A DNA stretch of 63,342 nt from Phoronis australis. Taxonomy: Eukaryota > Phoronida > Phoronidae. The stretch's first letter is position 1. Every line of letters begins with the position of its first letter. Shown here in pieces: positions 39,401 to 47,111 of this stretch. Where the stretch lies: positions 102,536-165,877 of the forward strand of contig NMRA01000586.1 in NCBI GenBank assembly GCA_002633005.1, given 5' to 3'. A program made the position numbers and the translations under genes. The notes below the pieces were generated by a model. The model saw nothing but the letters and a program-made list of their open reading frames with translations. It was not told the DNA's origin and made no database searches.

Positions 39401-42400
39401 ATGAAATGGATTTTTGCAAATTTCATGGCCTTCATAGTCCTTGAAATGTGGTAAGAATAGTTATGAGTGATGAAAAAAATGGCCTTTGTATTCTTGTGTC
39501 TTCACTCTAGTGTTCAGCGAAATGTGGAGAAGGTTCACAAACTAGGGAAGTCACGTGTTCATCTGACACAGAATCGTGTAGCCTGTCTTCCAAGCCAACT
39601 GAAAGTCAGCGGTGTATGGTCAAGGAGTGTGCCAACCGCTGGTCAACGTCGGAATGGACACGGGTCAGTGAATAGCACTTGCAAATTTGGCTTAGTGGTG
39701 TTTCTATCAATGTTTCGTTCGTCGTAAATTATTCATTTTGTCAAGCACTAACTGCTATAGACAAGATGGTTTGCACACGATGCGTTCCTATGCCTCCTGC
39801 TTAACAATACCGTCTGACTCTGACTTGTTCTGCAAATTGTTGGTCACACGGAAAACTTACAACAACAGTCAAATTAGAGGGAAGTTCTCACAGAATAGCT
39901 TTAATTCGATTCAGTCTTGTTACCTTGAAGCGAGCCAGCCCCACCCAATTTTAAACGACGTGTAACTGTTACATGGAATTGGCGTCGGTGGCAGTAAATT
40001 AAATCATGTTGGCAGAAACACACATGTTCCATTATAGCTGTCAATAAAAGCATTGTTTATCCATCAATTTCATATGTATGGTCGTATTTCCCTTGTGTCA
40101 TATTGAAGTCGTATGGCCCTTTATTTTAACTTCTTTTTTTGCTTGTTTGCGCATCGCATTTCTCATACCCCAGTCAACCATGGGGGTATTAATTGATTCG
40201 CGCGTAATTAATTGTGTCTTGGTTTCATTATTTTTTGTGTTGGAAAAGATGTTTCGCACTTATGTGAGCATACCACTATACGAAATTTATGCAGACGGAC
40301 GATTGCTCGCTTGTTTGGTGTGTTTTTATCTTAAACGGTGAAACGGTGGACTAATTTCTGTGAGGTGCCGGGGGCTGACATTCCCAATTTATTGAATGTG
40401 TCTGCCAACAAATAAAAAATAAATACACACGGCAAAAAAAACGCAATACATTGGGAAAAAAGCGTGCGTTTCCTCTGGCGTGTATGCACATTTGATTACA
40501 TTTGGGGAAAGAAAGCGTGAGGCCGAAGGGGTATGGGCTTAAACACAAACATAACCTGACGGTAAGAAAGTGTGCCAGGAATTTTTAATTATTGTCGACA
40601 TGAAGCAAGAGGGGTTTATGATGCCGTGTGGTGTAAGGGCTACTCGATATACACTAGGTGGCGCTTGTGAATGAAGGACCCTCTTTTGAATATTTGAAAG
40701 GATCGAGAGCAAAGCATTTCATCACCAGAAAACGGTTACCTATAGCGCCACCTGCCGAGAGTTTCGAGTCGGTCAGGTTGTGTTCTGGCACACTCATTAC
40801 AATTAGATATCACATGATGTCTTGCAGTGTAGCGGACCCTGTGGACGCGGACGAAAGACGCGCACTGTCACGTGTCGAAATGGAAATGGGTTGTTAGTGG
40901 ATGAGTCCAAATGCCAGGGAGTTTCACGACCACTGTCCAGCGAGGCTTGTGGTCATTCGCGCGAATGTCCAGTTGACTGGGTTCCGCAGTCGTGGACCAA
41001 GGTAAGGACCATATCCAGACGGAAACTGGATATGAGTTGACGGACAAAAGGAGTTAACTTTTAACAAAAGGTGTGTCGGTCCTTGTGTCCCAGGATTCGA
41101 ACCCTGAGTCTATGAACCGCCATGTAACGGGGTGTGTCTCTCGAGTTAATTTGTCATTGGTCTGGTGAATAAAACACATTTTTAATGTTTGAAGGTAAGG
41201 CACGGAATCTACTGGAGAACTGTCCGGGCGGTTGCCAAAAGAAAACTCATCACATGCCATCATTTGTTCGTTGCCGACCGAGATTACGAATGCATACTCA
41301 GAATATAAGCTTCTTTGCTATTTCAAAAACAGTTAAAATTTAAGAAGTACGTGTTTTGAGAAAGGTAGATAATCAGCAGATATAGTTGAAACTTAGCCGT
41401 TAGACAACCAGGCCGCCGGAAATGGCGATTTCAGCTAAACTCAACAGTAGTGTTTTCTTATCTTAAGCGGAAAACATTTGATCGAACCGTCAGTGCAAAT
41501 ATTTCTGCATAGCGATGAGGTTGTCCTCCGGTGCATTTTAAAATTTAAAATTTACGTCCCGCTTCAAAGTAGACAAGATATATTTTGATATAGTTTCGTT
41601 GTATATTTGACGAAGACACTTTTCCATGGCGGTAACAGTCGTGTGGTACTTTAATAGCCAACGTGTGTGCAATCCGGGTTAATTTTGATTGAGTCGTCTT
41701 ACGCTTTACTTTCGTTTGTTCCGATTACAAAAACAAGACTCCTGTTTGGAAATCATTACGTGGACGTATACGAGGCCCCTGGGAGTCTGTTGTGATGCGG
41801 CCGGCTAAGCGTCGAGCCCTCAAGAAACTATTAATGCGATATCGACTGAAACATTATTGCTGCCGCGTGCACGGGAATTACTTGGGGTTCAATTGGTTGT
41901 TTTACGAATTGACCACGTGGCGGTTTCATTTTGATGAACTCGATGATAAATTTCACTGTGAGTTGCTTCTTGTTCGTCCCCTAGCGGAGAAAGGGTTTGT
42001 TATAGTGTGGGTTGACTGTGATTGGTTTTCCAGTTTGTGTAATCAAATGGTAATAACTTCCATGTTGCAATCAAAAATGTTGATGACGTGGTTGTGCCTC
42101 TGGGGGATTTGCTTGTAAGTTTCTGCACTGCTATCGGTGCAGTCGTCTGTCTCAATCTTCTGGTGTTACGTCACGAGATGCACCCGGTCAGTAAAACTGT
42201 AACTAATTTTTTTGCATTGAGACAAACTGGTGTAAAATCTTGAAAATTTGAAAATTCCAATTTAGGCAAGAGAATTCCAGTCAACAATCAAATCCTATGT
42301 CACTCAAATTACTTAACGCCGGATTACATATGAAAGGATTGTTTTGTTTTGATTTTGCATTTACTAGAGCTGGGAAACATATTGGTTCCTTGACTAGAGA

Positions 42401-45400
42401 AAGTACTTCATGCTCTAAAAATGGCAAGTGAGCATGCACTTGTGACTAATCCCCAGTTGTACAATATTTGGCCGTGGCGGACCCTGTTGGCGATATTATA
42501 AACTACCTCAAACTTATTCTGTCTGTCCAAGCTGTTGACTTTTGTCAGCCCCACTTAAAACACTCGATATAGCCCTGCTGTACGTGAACTTGGAATCCTG
42601 CTTAATCTCAAGATTTAGCGGAAGTAAGTGTTGCGTAAACTTAGAATACGCTAGGCAACTTGACAACTTCACTCAAATAATCACGTTAATGGTCTTAAAA
42701 ATTTGCACTGCACTTAATCAAATTACATTTGGATAAAATAATGTCAATTTTTACCAACTATTTAAACTACGGGCGATCAGTTTCACCGAACAATAATCGA
42801 TTTAGCCATTCACAATTCCTCCGGTTCAGCTACACAATTTACGCTAAAAGAGAAAATGGTTGATCGCGAGGCCAATAATTTCAAAAATTCTTTTCACCGA
42901 ACAAAAATTTCACCTTTGTGTCTTAAATAATATTCAATTCCAAGTTCACGCATACGCGATCTTGAGATTAAGCAGGATTCCAAGTTCACGCACAACAGCC
43001 CTACGTGGTGCTGCCTAGGTCATTTGTCTCATCATCAGCGAACAAATATAATGGCCAATTAATTGCGGTATCGAGAGAGAGATTGTGGGAACTCTGTGTT
43101 TTTCGGTTAACATTCAAACTCAATAAATGAAAATTTATACCATTGTGTGTGGGCCGTCTTTGTAAGCAAGCCGCCACCTTTGTTTCTAATGGCTCTACAC
43201 GCTGCCGACAAATTAAGTTAAACAATCGCACACGGATTCTGTGCCCGTTCTGAACATAGCGGTCACGCACGGGGGCTGGACAGTAAATTGTCGACATGGG
43301 CGTGAACCGTGGATTGATACCGGCTGTGCAAACAAAATGACACGATGAATCAGAAGCTAGGCTCAGCTGTGTTCTTGGGAGACTTTATGTGATAATTGTG
43401 TTGGGTAAAACAGTAATTTTCACAGCTGGTCTGAATTAACTTGGGGGTTTTCCACAATGGATATCATTGATTGTTGGGTGACGTCATATGCATTGTACAG
43501 ACGCTCACCCAGCGCTACGGATTGTGGGAAGTCGATCAGCTTGCGGCAGTAGAAACCTCTGGGCCTACAGTACGTTAAACCCAATTTTCCTCGAGAAAAG
43601 CTAATGTGATAACGTCCTTCGCTTGTAATGGCGATATCTCGCGAAAATTTGTGTGCACTCGAATTTTCGCGAGTCTCTCGCGCCTCCGTAACGCTGGACT
43701 GCTTCATCCGCACTTCCCATCATTGTGGTACCGATTTCCAGCCAACAGAAGACGGTGATAATAAAAAATGTCTACTGCGTCGTGTTCATGTGTTAGTTTT
43801 TGCTGTGTCTGGCCAGCGTTACATGTATATGTTCCGTTTGTCGGATACACTCACGCTGTCAATAACAAATACTTTGAGCAGTGGCGCCAGGGGCCCCAGT
43901 GCAGAGCTCTCTGGTTGCAACTCAATGTATTTCCCTTCGTCACTTGATTTCATTGAATTCAAAGTAGACATTGAGTTACGCCTTCCTGATGAGCATCTGA
44001 TTATGAGTTTCGAAACTTGACTCTTTATCATAATTGGTATCACAGAAGGTATAGTGTCTCAGGAAGAAACTTACTGCAGATGTCAACAGATCCCAATGGG
44101 CTCCGTAACTGTCAATCATTTTTGAACGTGAGCAGGTTTTTAAACATTTTTACACTCCCAATAGGGAGATGTCTACTAATTTCAAGTTTTAAAACAGTAG
44201 TGTTAAAAACCCTGACGTCACTGTACTGGGGAAGTGCCGGCAATGCCTTCATCTTCCGTCCAATAACGTAGCCAAATACTATATATTATGGAAAATTACA
44301 TTCAGCTGAATCTGAATTGGTTCGAAGATCTCTAGTAAACATCATTTTACAAGTGCCAAGTCGTCTCTGTCAGAGATGCATTGTCACGAATTTACTTTTA
44401 TGCCTTTAAAAATAATTAAGCTGAATAATGTCGTTTTAGCTCATTGTGGAGGAATGGATCGAAGGGTTGACCGGCGGCGCCACATTGGCTAGCCTCTCAC
44501 AACGGACTTTTCGGAATCTTCCTCTTTGCAGGTTAAATTGTGTTTGTTTCATCCTTTGCAGTGTTCAGTAACTTGCGGGAGTGGCACCATGTCACGTGAC
44601 GTCGTCTGTGGTTTGGTATCCAATGGCGCATTTGTTCGCCGATCAGACACTTACTGTGCACACCTTCGAAAACCCACCACTAGGAGGGGCTGTAGACAGC
44701 AGTCCTGCAGAAAAAGATGGGTGACGGGGCGTTGGGGAAAGGTAGTGTTTTTAATGCGTCTCATAAAAAGATGCCCGCTGTGTATTTCGCCTATAATGAA
44801 TCGGTATTTGTAAACTATATTCCAGTAAATACGGATAAACACAAATATCAAAGAACAGATATTAAATCCTACATCTGCTTCCTTTTGAAACATTTTTAAA
44901 AAGTTACGGTATCACTTAACTAAAATTTGATCCAACACCTTTGTACGAATTGGATTACGTTACAATGTAGAATGCAGAGCAAAAAATTCCGTTAACACCT
45001 GATGTCACTACAGTTTTGAAACACTATAGAAATATCGAATTTACTATTATCAAAATCAACGAAAAATGGAACTAAGTACAATTATAACGCTGGTAAATGT
45101 ATGTATATTTGTATTGCAATAATTAGTTTGTTACGATAAATATTTGAAAAAATGTATTGCATTATTAAGAAACAACTTTTATTAATTTGGAATCAACGAA
45201 CTTGGAACTACAAACTGGATGTTTTAGTGCTCTGCCACGTGTGGCTACCTGGGAGTGCGTTCTCGAGAGGTTACATGTTACCACGGCGACGTCAGAGGGA
45301 GCGACTGTGACGAACGACAGCGGCCACATTCACGCGACAGATGTGTGCTTCCAGATTGCCCACAAACAAGTAATTGTTTTTGAAAAATTGTCTCTCTAAA

Positions 45401-47111
45401 GCTTGATTGTTTTTTAATAAAAATTCCGTTGCTTTTTATTTAACCTATTAGGCCTGCTTGCTGGTGTCGTTTATTATTTGGACGGCTCCGTGGTAGGCCT
45501 GTGTGCTGGTTCAGTTTCATACTGTTTGCGTGTCTAGGTCTAAGCACATAATTTTGTATCAAAAATATCTTCTCGGGAACATATGGGCCTAAACATGCGC
45601 ATAAACGAAGTCGTGGTATAGAACACAATTTAAGACTGCTTGAGTTCACATTTCGTTTGAGAATTAATCAGTTGGACGGTGGAGTGTAGTCACGTGGTGT
45701 AAACAAACGCCTGCCAAAATAATAGGCATTCATTTTTGGATATTTTCTGTATTAATAAGACGCGTATGTGGTAAGTTTAAAGACACATGGTTAATCTGAT
45801 CGATTAACTGATGGGGTAGAGTTAAATTAATTTCGAACACCGACAAAACCCAAGAAATATCGGGAAAACTGGCTGTGGTGGATTAGAGCGTGGCGGCGAC
45901 TACACGACCGGTGTTGTAAGTGAACAATGTCGATGGAAAATACTTGTTGTATGCTTGCGCAAAAGTAAGCCGATTCTTATAAAACGTGTATTTCGTTTAT
46001 AAATTTCCACAAAAGTGCAGGTATGTGTTTAAATTGTGATAGCCTGCCTTGGAAAACAGACAATGAATGCTCTTTGCCTGGTGATGTCACTGATGGCAAT
46101 ATCCGCTTATATCCGTATTACATTCCGGCTTATGAAAGAATTTCACCTTTTACCCTTTTTTGGGAACCACAATTGAGAAGCCTCAAATGTGGTCCAGTTG
46201 ATGAGAAATTAACATACATGTATGTGTCACCTACTTCAACGAGTTCATTGGTCAGTAGTAAGATTCAGGTGGCCATTTTGAAATGACCGATTTTTACAAA
46301 ATGTTCGCAACGTTTTCGCTGAGAGAGTTAAACCAACCCATAAGAAGTTCTTTGACCTTAAATGAATCATTCTAGACTTTGTTGCAGTAAGCCTTTTTAC
46401 AATAATGTATTTTTTAAGAGCGCGTGGTGCAGCGGATGTCTGAGAATTTTAACTCTAACCTTTTGCTGAAACATTATGTTCCTACTCTCTGGTTTCGAAC
46501 CCCAAAGCTTTTCTCAAAACGCTTTTAACGCTAATGTAAGCGTTTAACAGACATGACGCCAGACTTGGTGGCCAGGGTTCGTCCTTTAATTCGCAAGAAC
46601 TGCTTTATGTAGATCAAAATGGCCACCAAAATCTCTCAGATCATCGTCAGTTTTGAGACACACGTGACTTTTCACAGTAATGGTCTTGGTTTGACTAGTT
46701 GCGTCTCGCTAGGAACTGGTTCCTAGTGTCAAGTGGTCGAGTGGGTGGAGCGATAGTCAATTTGGCGACTGGTTAATTGGTTTTCCAATGACGTTGTTAA
46801 CACTGACATGACACGCGTGTGGTTGTTTCACAACCTGTAAATTATGACGTCATCCCCATGACGTCACATGCCAGCTCCGCTTTGTTTTCACTTGATTCCT
46901 CATCTCTGTAAGGCTAATTAGCAGTGACTGCGCAAACCCACTTAGACTATTCTGCCGCGAGGTAAACGTTTGTTTTAATTTCCATTGCCTTCTTTTTCCA
47001 GACGAATGTAAGGACGACCCTGGGACCAACTGCTACTCCGTGTCGTCTGCTCAGCTCTGCAGCCATTGGTACTACAAAAAGGCCTGCTGCCAAACGTGCA
47101 CGCGCAGATGA
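20190..47111 (+). CDS. ADAMTS-like (ADAMTSL) secreted matrix protein, complete, 16 coding exons
   Basis: Predicted to be a secreted, non-catalytic relative of ADAMTS proteases; vertebrate family members bind microfibrils and extracellular matrix. Joined exons: 20190-20264, 28121-28212, 28380-28455, 30985-31084, 31402-31559, 33387-33591, 34635-34792, 35300-35978, 36566-36763, 37716-37842, 38810-39008, 39511-39663, 40828-41001, 44562-44741, 45228-45369, 47002-47111. All introns are GT-AG and phases match throughout (2,826 nt, 941 aa). Domains: signal peptide 1 to ~25; TSP1-1 ~26-81; cysteine-rich module ~82-195 with a DECGVCKGNGSSC motif; spacer ~195-310; basic linker ~310-563; TSP1-2 to TSP1-7 ~564-904; PLAC ~906-941. 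There is no HExxH protease domain and no Ig domain. The order TSP1/Cys-rich/spacer/6 TSP1/PLAC and the length match ADAMTSL2, ADAMTSL4 and ADAMTSL6 (THSD4) more than ADAMTSL1/3. Which of these is orthologous I cannot say. Domain calls are firm; exon 1 is the least certain part. Confidence 0.92.
20265..28120 (+). other. ADAMTSL intron 1 (7.9 kb)
   Basis: First intron, often the longest and regulatory in animal genes. It contains a CTT/CTTC microsatellite at about 22,740-22,777, a TGACGTCA octamer at 24,824 and another at 27,885. No additional in-phase exon with a recognisable domain was seen, though a short linker exon could be missed. Open frames here of up to 137 codons have no recognised motif. 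Confidence 0.6.
28121..28212 (+). CDS. ADAMTSL exon 2: first half of TSP1-1
   Basis: Encodes HIWGPWGRPSPCSRTCGRG and onward. WGPW is a W-x-x-W C-mannosylation motif (W28) and CSRTCG matches the C-x-x-S/T-C-G O-fucosylation consensus (T40). Both are standard TSP1 modifications. Acceptor CCCCTCCAG|CAC; donor GAAT|GTAAGT; ends in phase 2. Confidence 0.93.
28380..28455 (+). CDS. ADAMTSL exon 3: second half of TSP1-1
   Basis: Continues the TSP1 with RFCG and a following YSICN(H)E segment, the pattern that closes the first TSP1 in ADAMTS/ADAMTSL proteins before the cysteine-rich module. Acceptor TTCTTTTAG|G; donor GAG|GTAAGG; phase 0 at the end. Only 167 bp of intron separates it from exon 2. Confidence 0.92.
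28761..29277. mobile_element. Foldback MITE (family A), copy 2, inverted relative to copy 1
   Basis: Arms start 'ggctagatttttccagcc' (28,761) and end '…ctgagatttttctagcc' (29,277). Each contains the 'cctcaagat…gctgatcrg…tagccatttgaggctt' core. The interior 'gccttgacgtcattaaaaca' (28,872) is the reverse complement of the interior of the 17.4-kb copy, so the two copies lie in opposite orientations. Located in ADAMTSL intron 3. No coding capacity. Confidence 0.8.
30398..30484. repeat. (TAA)n microsatellite with degenerate AT-rich flank
   Basis: About 29 uninterrupted AAT/TAA units, followed by imperfect TAA/AAC-rich sequence to roughly 30,760. Located in ADAMTSL intron 3. The minus-strand poly-leucine and poly-tyrosine frames here are translations of the microsatellite. 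Confidence 0.95.
30985..31084 (+). CDS. ADAMTSL exon 4: start of cysteine-rich module
   Basis: Encodes PCEDGAHLRSQQCAQFNRRK then YKGQYFSWRPY, the hallmark 'R.QQCA.FN…F.G..Y.W.PY' signature of the ADAMTS cysteine-rich module. Acceptor CGTTACAG|CC; donor TCTG|GTATGT; ends in phase 1. Confidence 0.95.
31402..31559 (+). CDS. ADAMTSL exon 5: cysteine-rich module, middle
   Basis: Encodes DPCSLVCVAEQ, then APSVDDGTSC and ICVSGKCV, matching the conserved 'C.L.C…V.DGT.C…CV.G.C' of ADAMTS cysteine-rich modules. Acceptor TTACTTTCAG|AC, completing a codon split with exon 4; donor GTG|GTTAGT; phase 0. Confidence 0.95.
33173..33221. other. Short hairpin in intron 5
   Basis: CTATAGC-AGGAAGGCA and TGCCTTCCT-GGCTATAG form a 16-bp stem with one bulged base around a 16-nt loop (33,189-33,204). 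It lies 166 bp upstream of the exon 6 acceptor. It is shorter than a typical animal pre-microRNA and has no extended flanking stem. Function unknown. Confidence 0.6.
33387..33591 (+). CDS. ADAMTSL exon 6: end of cysteine-rich module and start of spacer
   Basis: Encodes VVGCDNRINSSARVDECGVC then KGNGSSC, the canonical 'GCD…D.CGVC.G…C' end of the cysteine-rich module. This is followed by a spacer start (LMIIPKGAHHIRITES, cf. 'IP.GA..I.I.E'). Potential N-glycan sites are NSS and NGS. Acceptor TATTAG|GTTG; donor TTAG|GTAGTT; ends in phase 1. Confidence 0.95.
34300..34570 (+). repeat. Dispersed repeat D interrupted by another element
   Basis: The order 'tataatatccaatct', 'gaatcgtgctttta', then 'aaaacgaggattt…gaaatcaccaaaacaagg' matches the uninterrupted copy at 8520-8695. 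Between the second and third blocks sits the family C element (34,369-34,490), so that element inserted into an older D copy. Confidence 0.6.
34369..34490 (-). mobile_element. hAT-like MITE (family C), copy 2
   Basis: On the minus strand it begins CAGGGGCAGATCCAAGAT and ends …AATGAATCCGCCTATG, short hAT-type inverted ends. The interior matches 13,278-13,438. It is 122 bp, nested in repeat D and 144 bp upstream of ADAMTSL exon 7. No clear target duplication. Confidence 0.65.
34635..34792 (+). CDS. ADAMTSL exon 7: spacer module
   Basis: Encodes LLHLNGTSHFSGG, then WLILGVSFTFLNKTTSETLA and GNGVLSDDLILA. This matches the spacer pattern ('YL.L….G….AGT.F.Y…E.L.A.GPL..DL.V'), with two N-glycan sequons (NGT, NKT). 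Acceptor AATTTCAG|TA completes the codon from exon 6; donor CTCGCG|GTAAGT; phase 0. Confidence 0.88.
34942..34977. other. 13-bp perfect hairpin in intron 7
   Basis: CCGTCCCGAGTTG (34,942-34,954) and CAACTCGGGACGG (34,965-34,977) form a perfect 13-bp stem with a 10-nt loop, 150 bp after the exon 7 donor. A 13-bp perfect, GC-rich inverted match this close is unlikely by chance. Role unknown. Confidence 0.7.
35300..35978 (+). CDS. ADAMTSL exon 8: end of spacer and long basic linker
   Basis: Begins AKVQTGADSFRIRYEYKI, the last spacer strand (cf. 'V…….I.YEYTI'), then about 200 residues of low-complexity, arginine-rich sequence with few hydrophobics and no cysteines. At 679 nt it is by far the largest exon. 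Acceptor TGTTACAG|G; donor GAAG|GTACAA (35,979), four codons before an in-frame stop. An internal AAG|GTAAAA at about 35,640 could be an alternative donor. This linker lies where vertebrate ADAMTSL2/4/6 carry a variable insert. Confidence 0.85.
36566..36763 (+). CDS. ADAMTSL exon 9: linker end with dibasic cluster, start of TSP1-2
   Basis: Encodes more basic linker including GRNHRKRSRHRR (about residues 544-555). HRKR-S contains a furin-type R-x-K/R-R site. Then RYSWATNKKAACSSSCEDG starts TSP1-2 (C574, C578). Acceptor TTCTACAG|CA completes the codon from exon 8; donor GACG|GTAAGA; phase 1. Confidence 0.9.
37716..37842 (+). CDS. ADAMTSL exon 10: rest of TSP1-2
   Basis: Encodes VNAVFAYCVRSDGETVSDRY followed by CDYRTKPDPS and CKREPCPA, matching the 'C….G..V.…C….KP….C….CPA' of a post-spacer TSP1. 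Acceptor CCTACCAG|GT; donor GCAAG|GTAAGT; ends in phase 2. Confidence 0.93.
38163..38690. mobile_element. Foldback element in ADAMTSL intron 10
   Basis: The left arm (about 38,171-38,228: 'cactcgctggttccctgc' … 'agccagcacgcaggtatcac') is the imperfect reverse complement of the right arm (about 38,634-38,684: 'gatacctgcgtgctggctaa' … 'gggaaccagtgagtg'). The interior of about 400 bp shows a weaker continuation (CTGATTGGCTAG on the left, CTAACCAATGGC on the right). No coding capacity. The 61-codon minus frame at 38,527 is a by-product. Confidence 0.7.
38810..39008 (+). CDS. ADAMTSL exon 11: TSP1-3 and start of TSP1-4
   Basis: Encodes WVAGPWNPCDRSCKKTRSVH … CGNLEKPHDTEGCDTEGCAP (TSP1-3), then EWKTTKWSE, the tryptophan strand of TSP1-4. 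Acceptor TTCTCCAG|G completes an AGG codon from exon 10; donor GAG|GTGCGT; phase 0. From here introns fall just before the first cysteine of each TSP1. Confidence 0.93.
39511..39663 (+). CDS. ADAMTSL exon 12: TSP1-4 and start of TSP1-5
   Basis: Encodes CSAKCGEGSQTREVTC … CMVKECA, then NRWSTSEWTR. CSAKCG lacks the S/T needed for O-fucosylation. Acceptor TTCACTCTAG|TGT; donor ACACGG|GTCAGT; 51 codons, phase 0 at both ends, so skipping would preserve frame. Confidence 0.93.
40828..41001 (+). CDS. ADAMTSL exon 13: TSP1-5 and start of TSP1-6
   Basis: Encodes CSGPCGRGRKTRTVTC … ACGHSRECP, then VDWVPQSWTK. 58 codons, phase 0 at both ends. Acceptor TGTCTTGCAG|TGT; donor ACCAAG|GTAAGG. The antisense-overlapping and +1 frames here are shadows. 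Confidence 0.93.
41010..41034 (+). other. 9-bp hairpin just after the exon 13 donor
   Basis: CATATCCAG and CTGGATATG pair around a 7-nt loop (ACGGAAA), beginning 8 nt downstream of the donor GT at 41,002. In pre-mRNA this stem would sit beside the U1 site and could influence its accessibility. That role is inference. Confidence 0.55.
42571..43002. mobile_element. Foldback MITE with 44-bp arms in ADAMTSL intron 13
   Basis: The left arm 42,571-42,614 and right arm 42,959-43,002 are inverted repeats matching at about 41 of 44 bases, including an identical run containing 'cgtgaacttggaatcctgct' and 'taatctcaagat'. Diverged extra copies of the same core occur just inside each arm ('gcgtaaacttagaatacg' near 42,632; 'attccaagttcacgcatacg' near 42,936). 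Such subterminal repeats are typical of transposase-bound MITE ends. No transposase frame. Confidence 0.8.
44562..44741 (+). CDS. ADAMTSL exon 14: TSP1-6 and start of TSP1-7
   Basis: Encodes CSVTCGSGTMSRDVVC … YCAHLRKPTTRRGCRQQSC, then RKRWVTGRWGK. CSVTCG fits the O-fucose consensus. Acceptor CCTTTGCAG|TGT; donor GGAAAG|GTAGTG; 60 codons, phase 0. Confidence 0.93.
45228..45369 (+). CDS. ADAMTSL exon 15: TSP1-7
   Basis: Encodes CSATCGYLGVRSREVTCYHG, then CDERQRPHSRDRCVLPDCP. CSATCG fits the O-fucose consensus. Acceptor GATGTTTTAG|TGC; donor ACAA|GTAATT is weaker than the others but gives the only phase that reads into the PLAC exon. Confidence 0.88.
46845..46866. promoter_or_regulatory. Two TGACGTCA octamers 14 bp apart
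   Basis: Perfect octamers at 46,845-46,852 and 46,859-46,866, separated by CCCCA plus one base, in intron 15 about 135 bp upstream of the last exon. A third octamer at 47,109-47,116 overlaps the ADAMTSL stop codon. CREB/ATF-family binding is possible but untested. Confidence 0.3.
47002..47111 (+). CDS. ADAMTSL exon 16: PLAC domain and stop
   Basis: Encodes NECKDDPGTNCYSVSSAQLC, then SHWYYKKACCQTCTRR and TGA. Six cysteines in the PLAC arrangement (C…C…LC.H.YY…CC.TC). PLAC is the usual C-terminus of papilin, lacunin and several ADAMTS(L) proteins, so the protein ends where the family normally ends. Acceptor CTTTTTCCAG|AC. Confidence 0.96.

Noticed and set aside
41060-41140. tRNA-like B box (GGTTCGAATCC on the minus strand)
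   Set aside because: The T-arm does not pair properly in a cloverleaf and no acceptor stem or A box is correctly spaced; at best a tRNA-derived remnant.
46418-46505. tRNA-like segment with A-box-like GTGGTGCAGCGGAT and B-box-like GGTTTCGAACCCC
   Set aside because: The two boxes are further apart than in a normal tRNA and I could not form acceptor or anticodon stems; possibly the head of an old SINE, not a functional tRNA.
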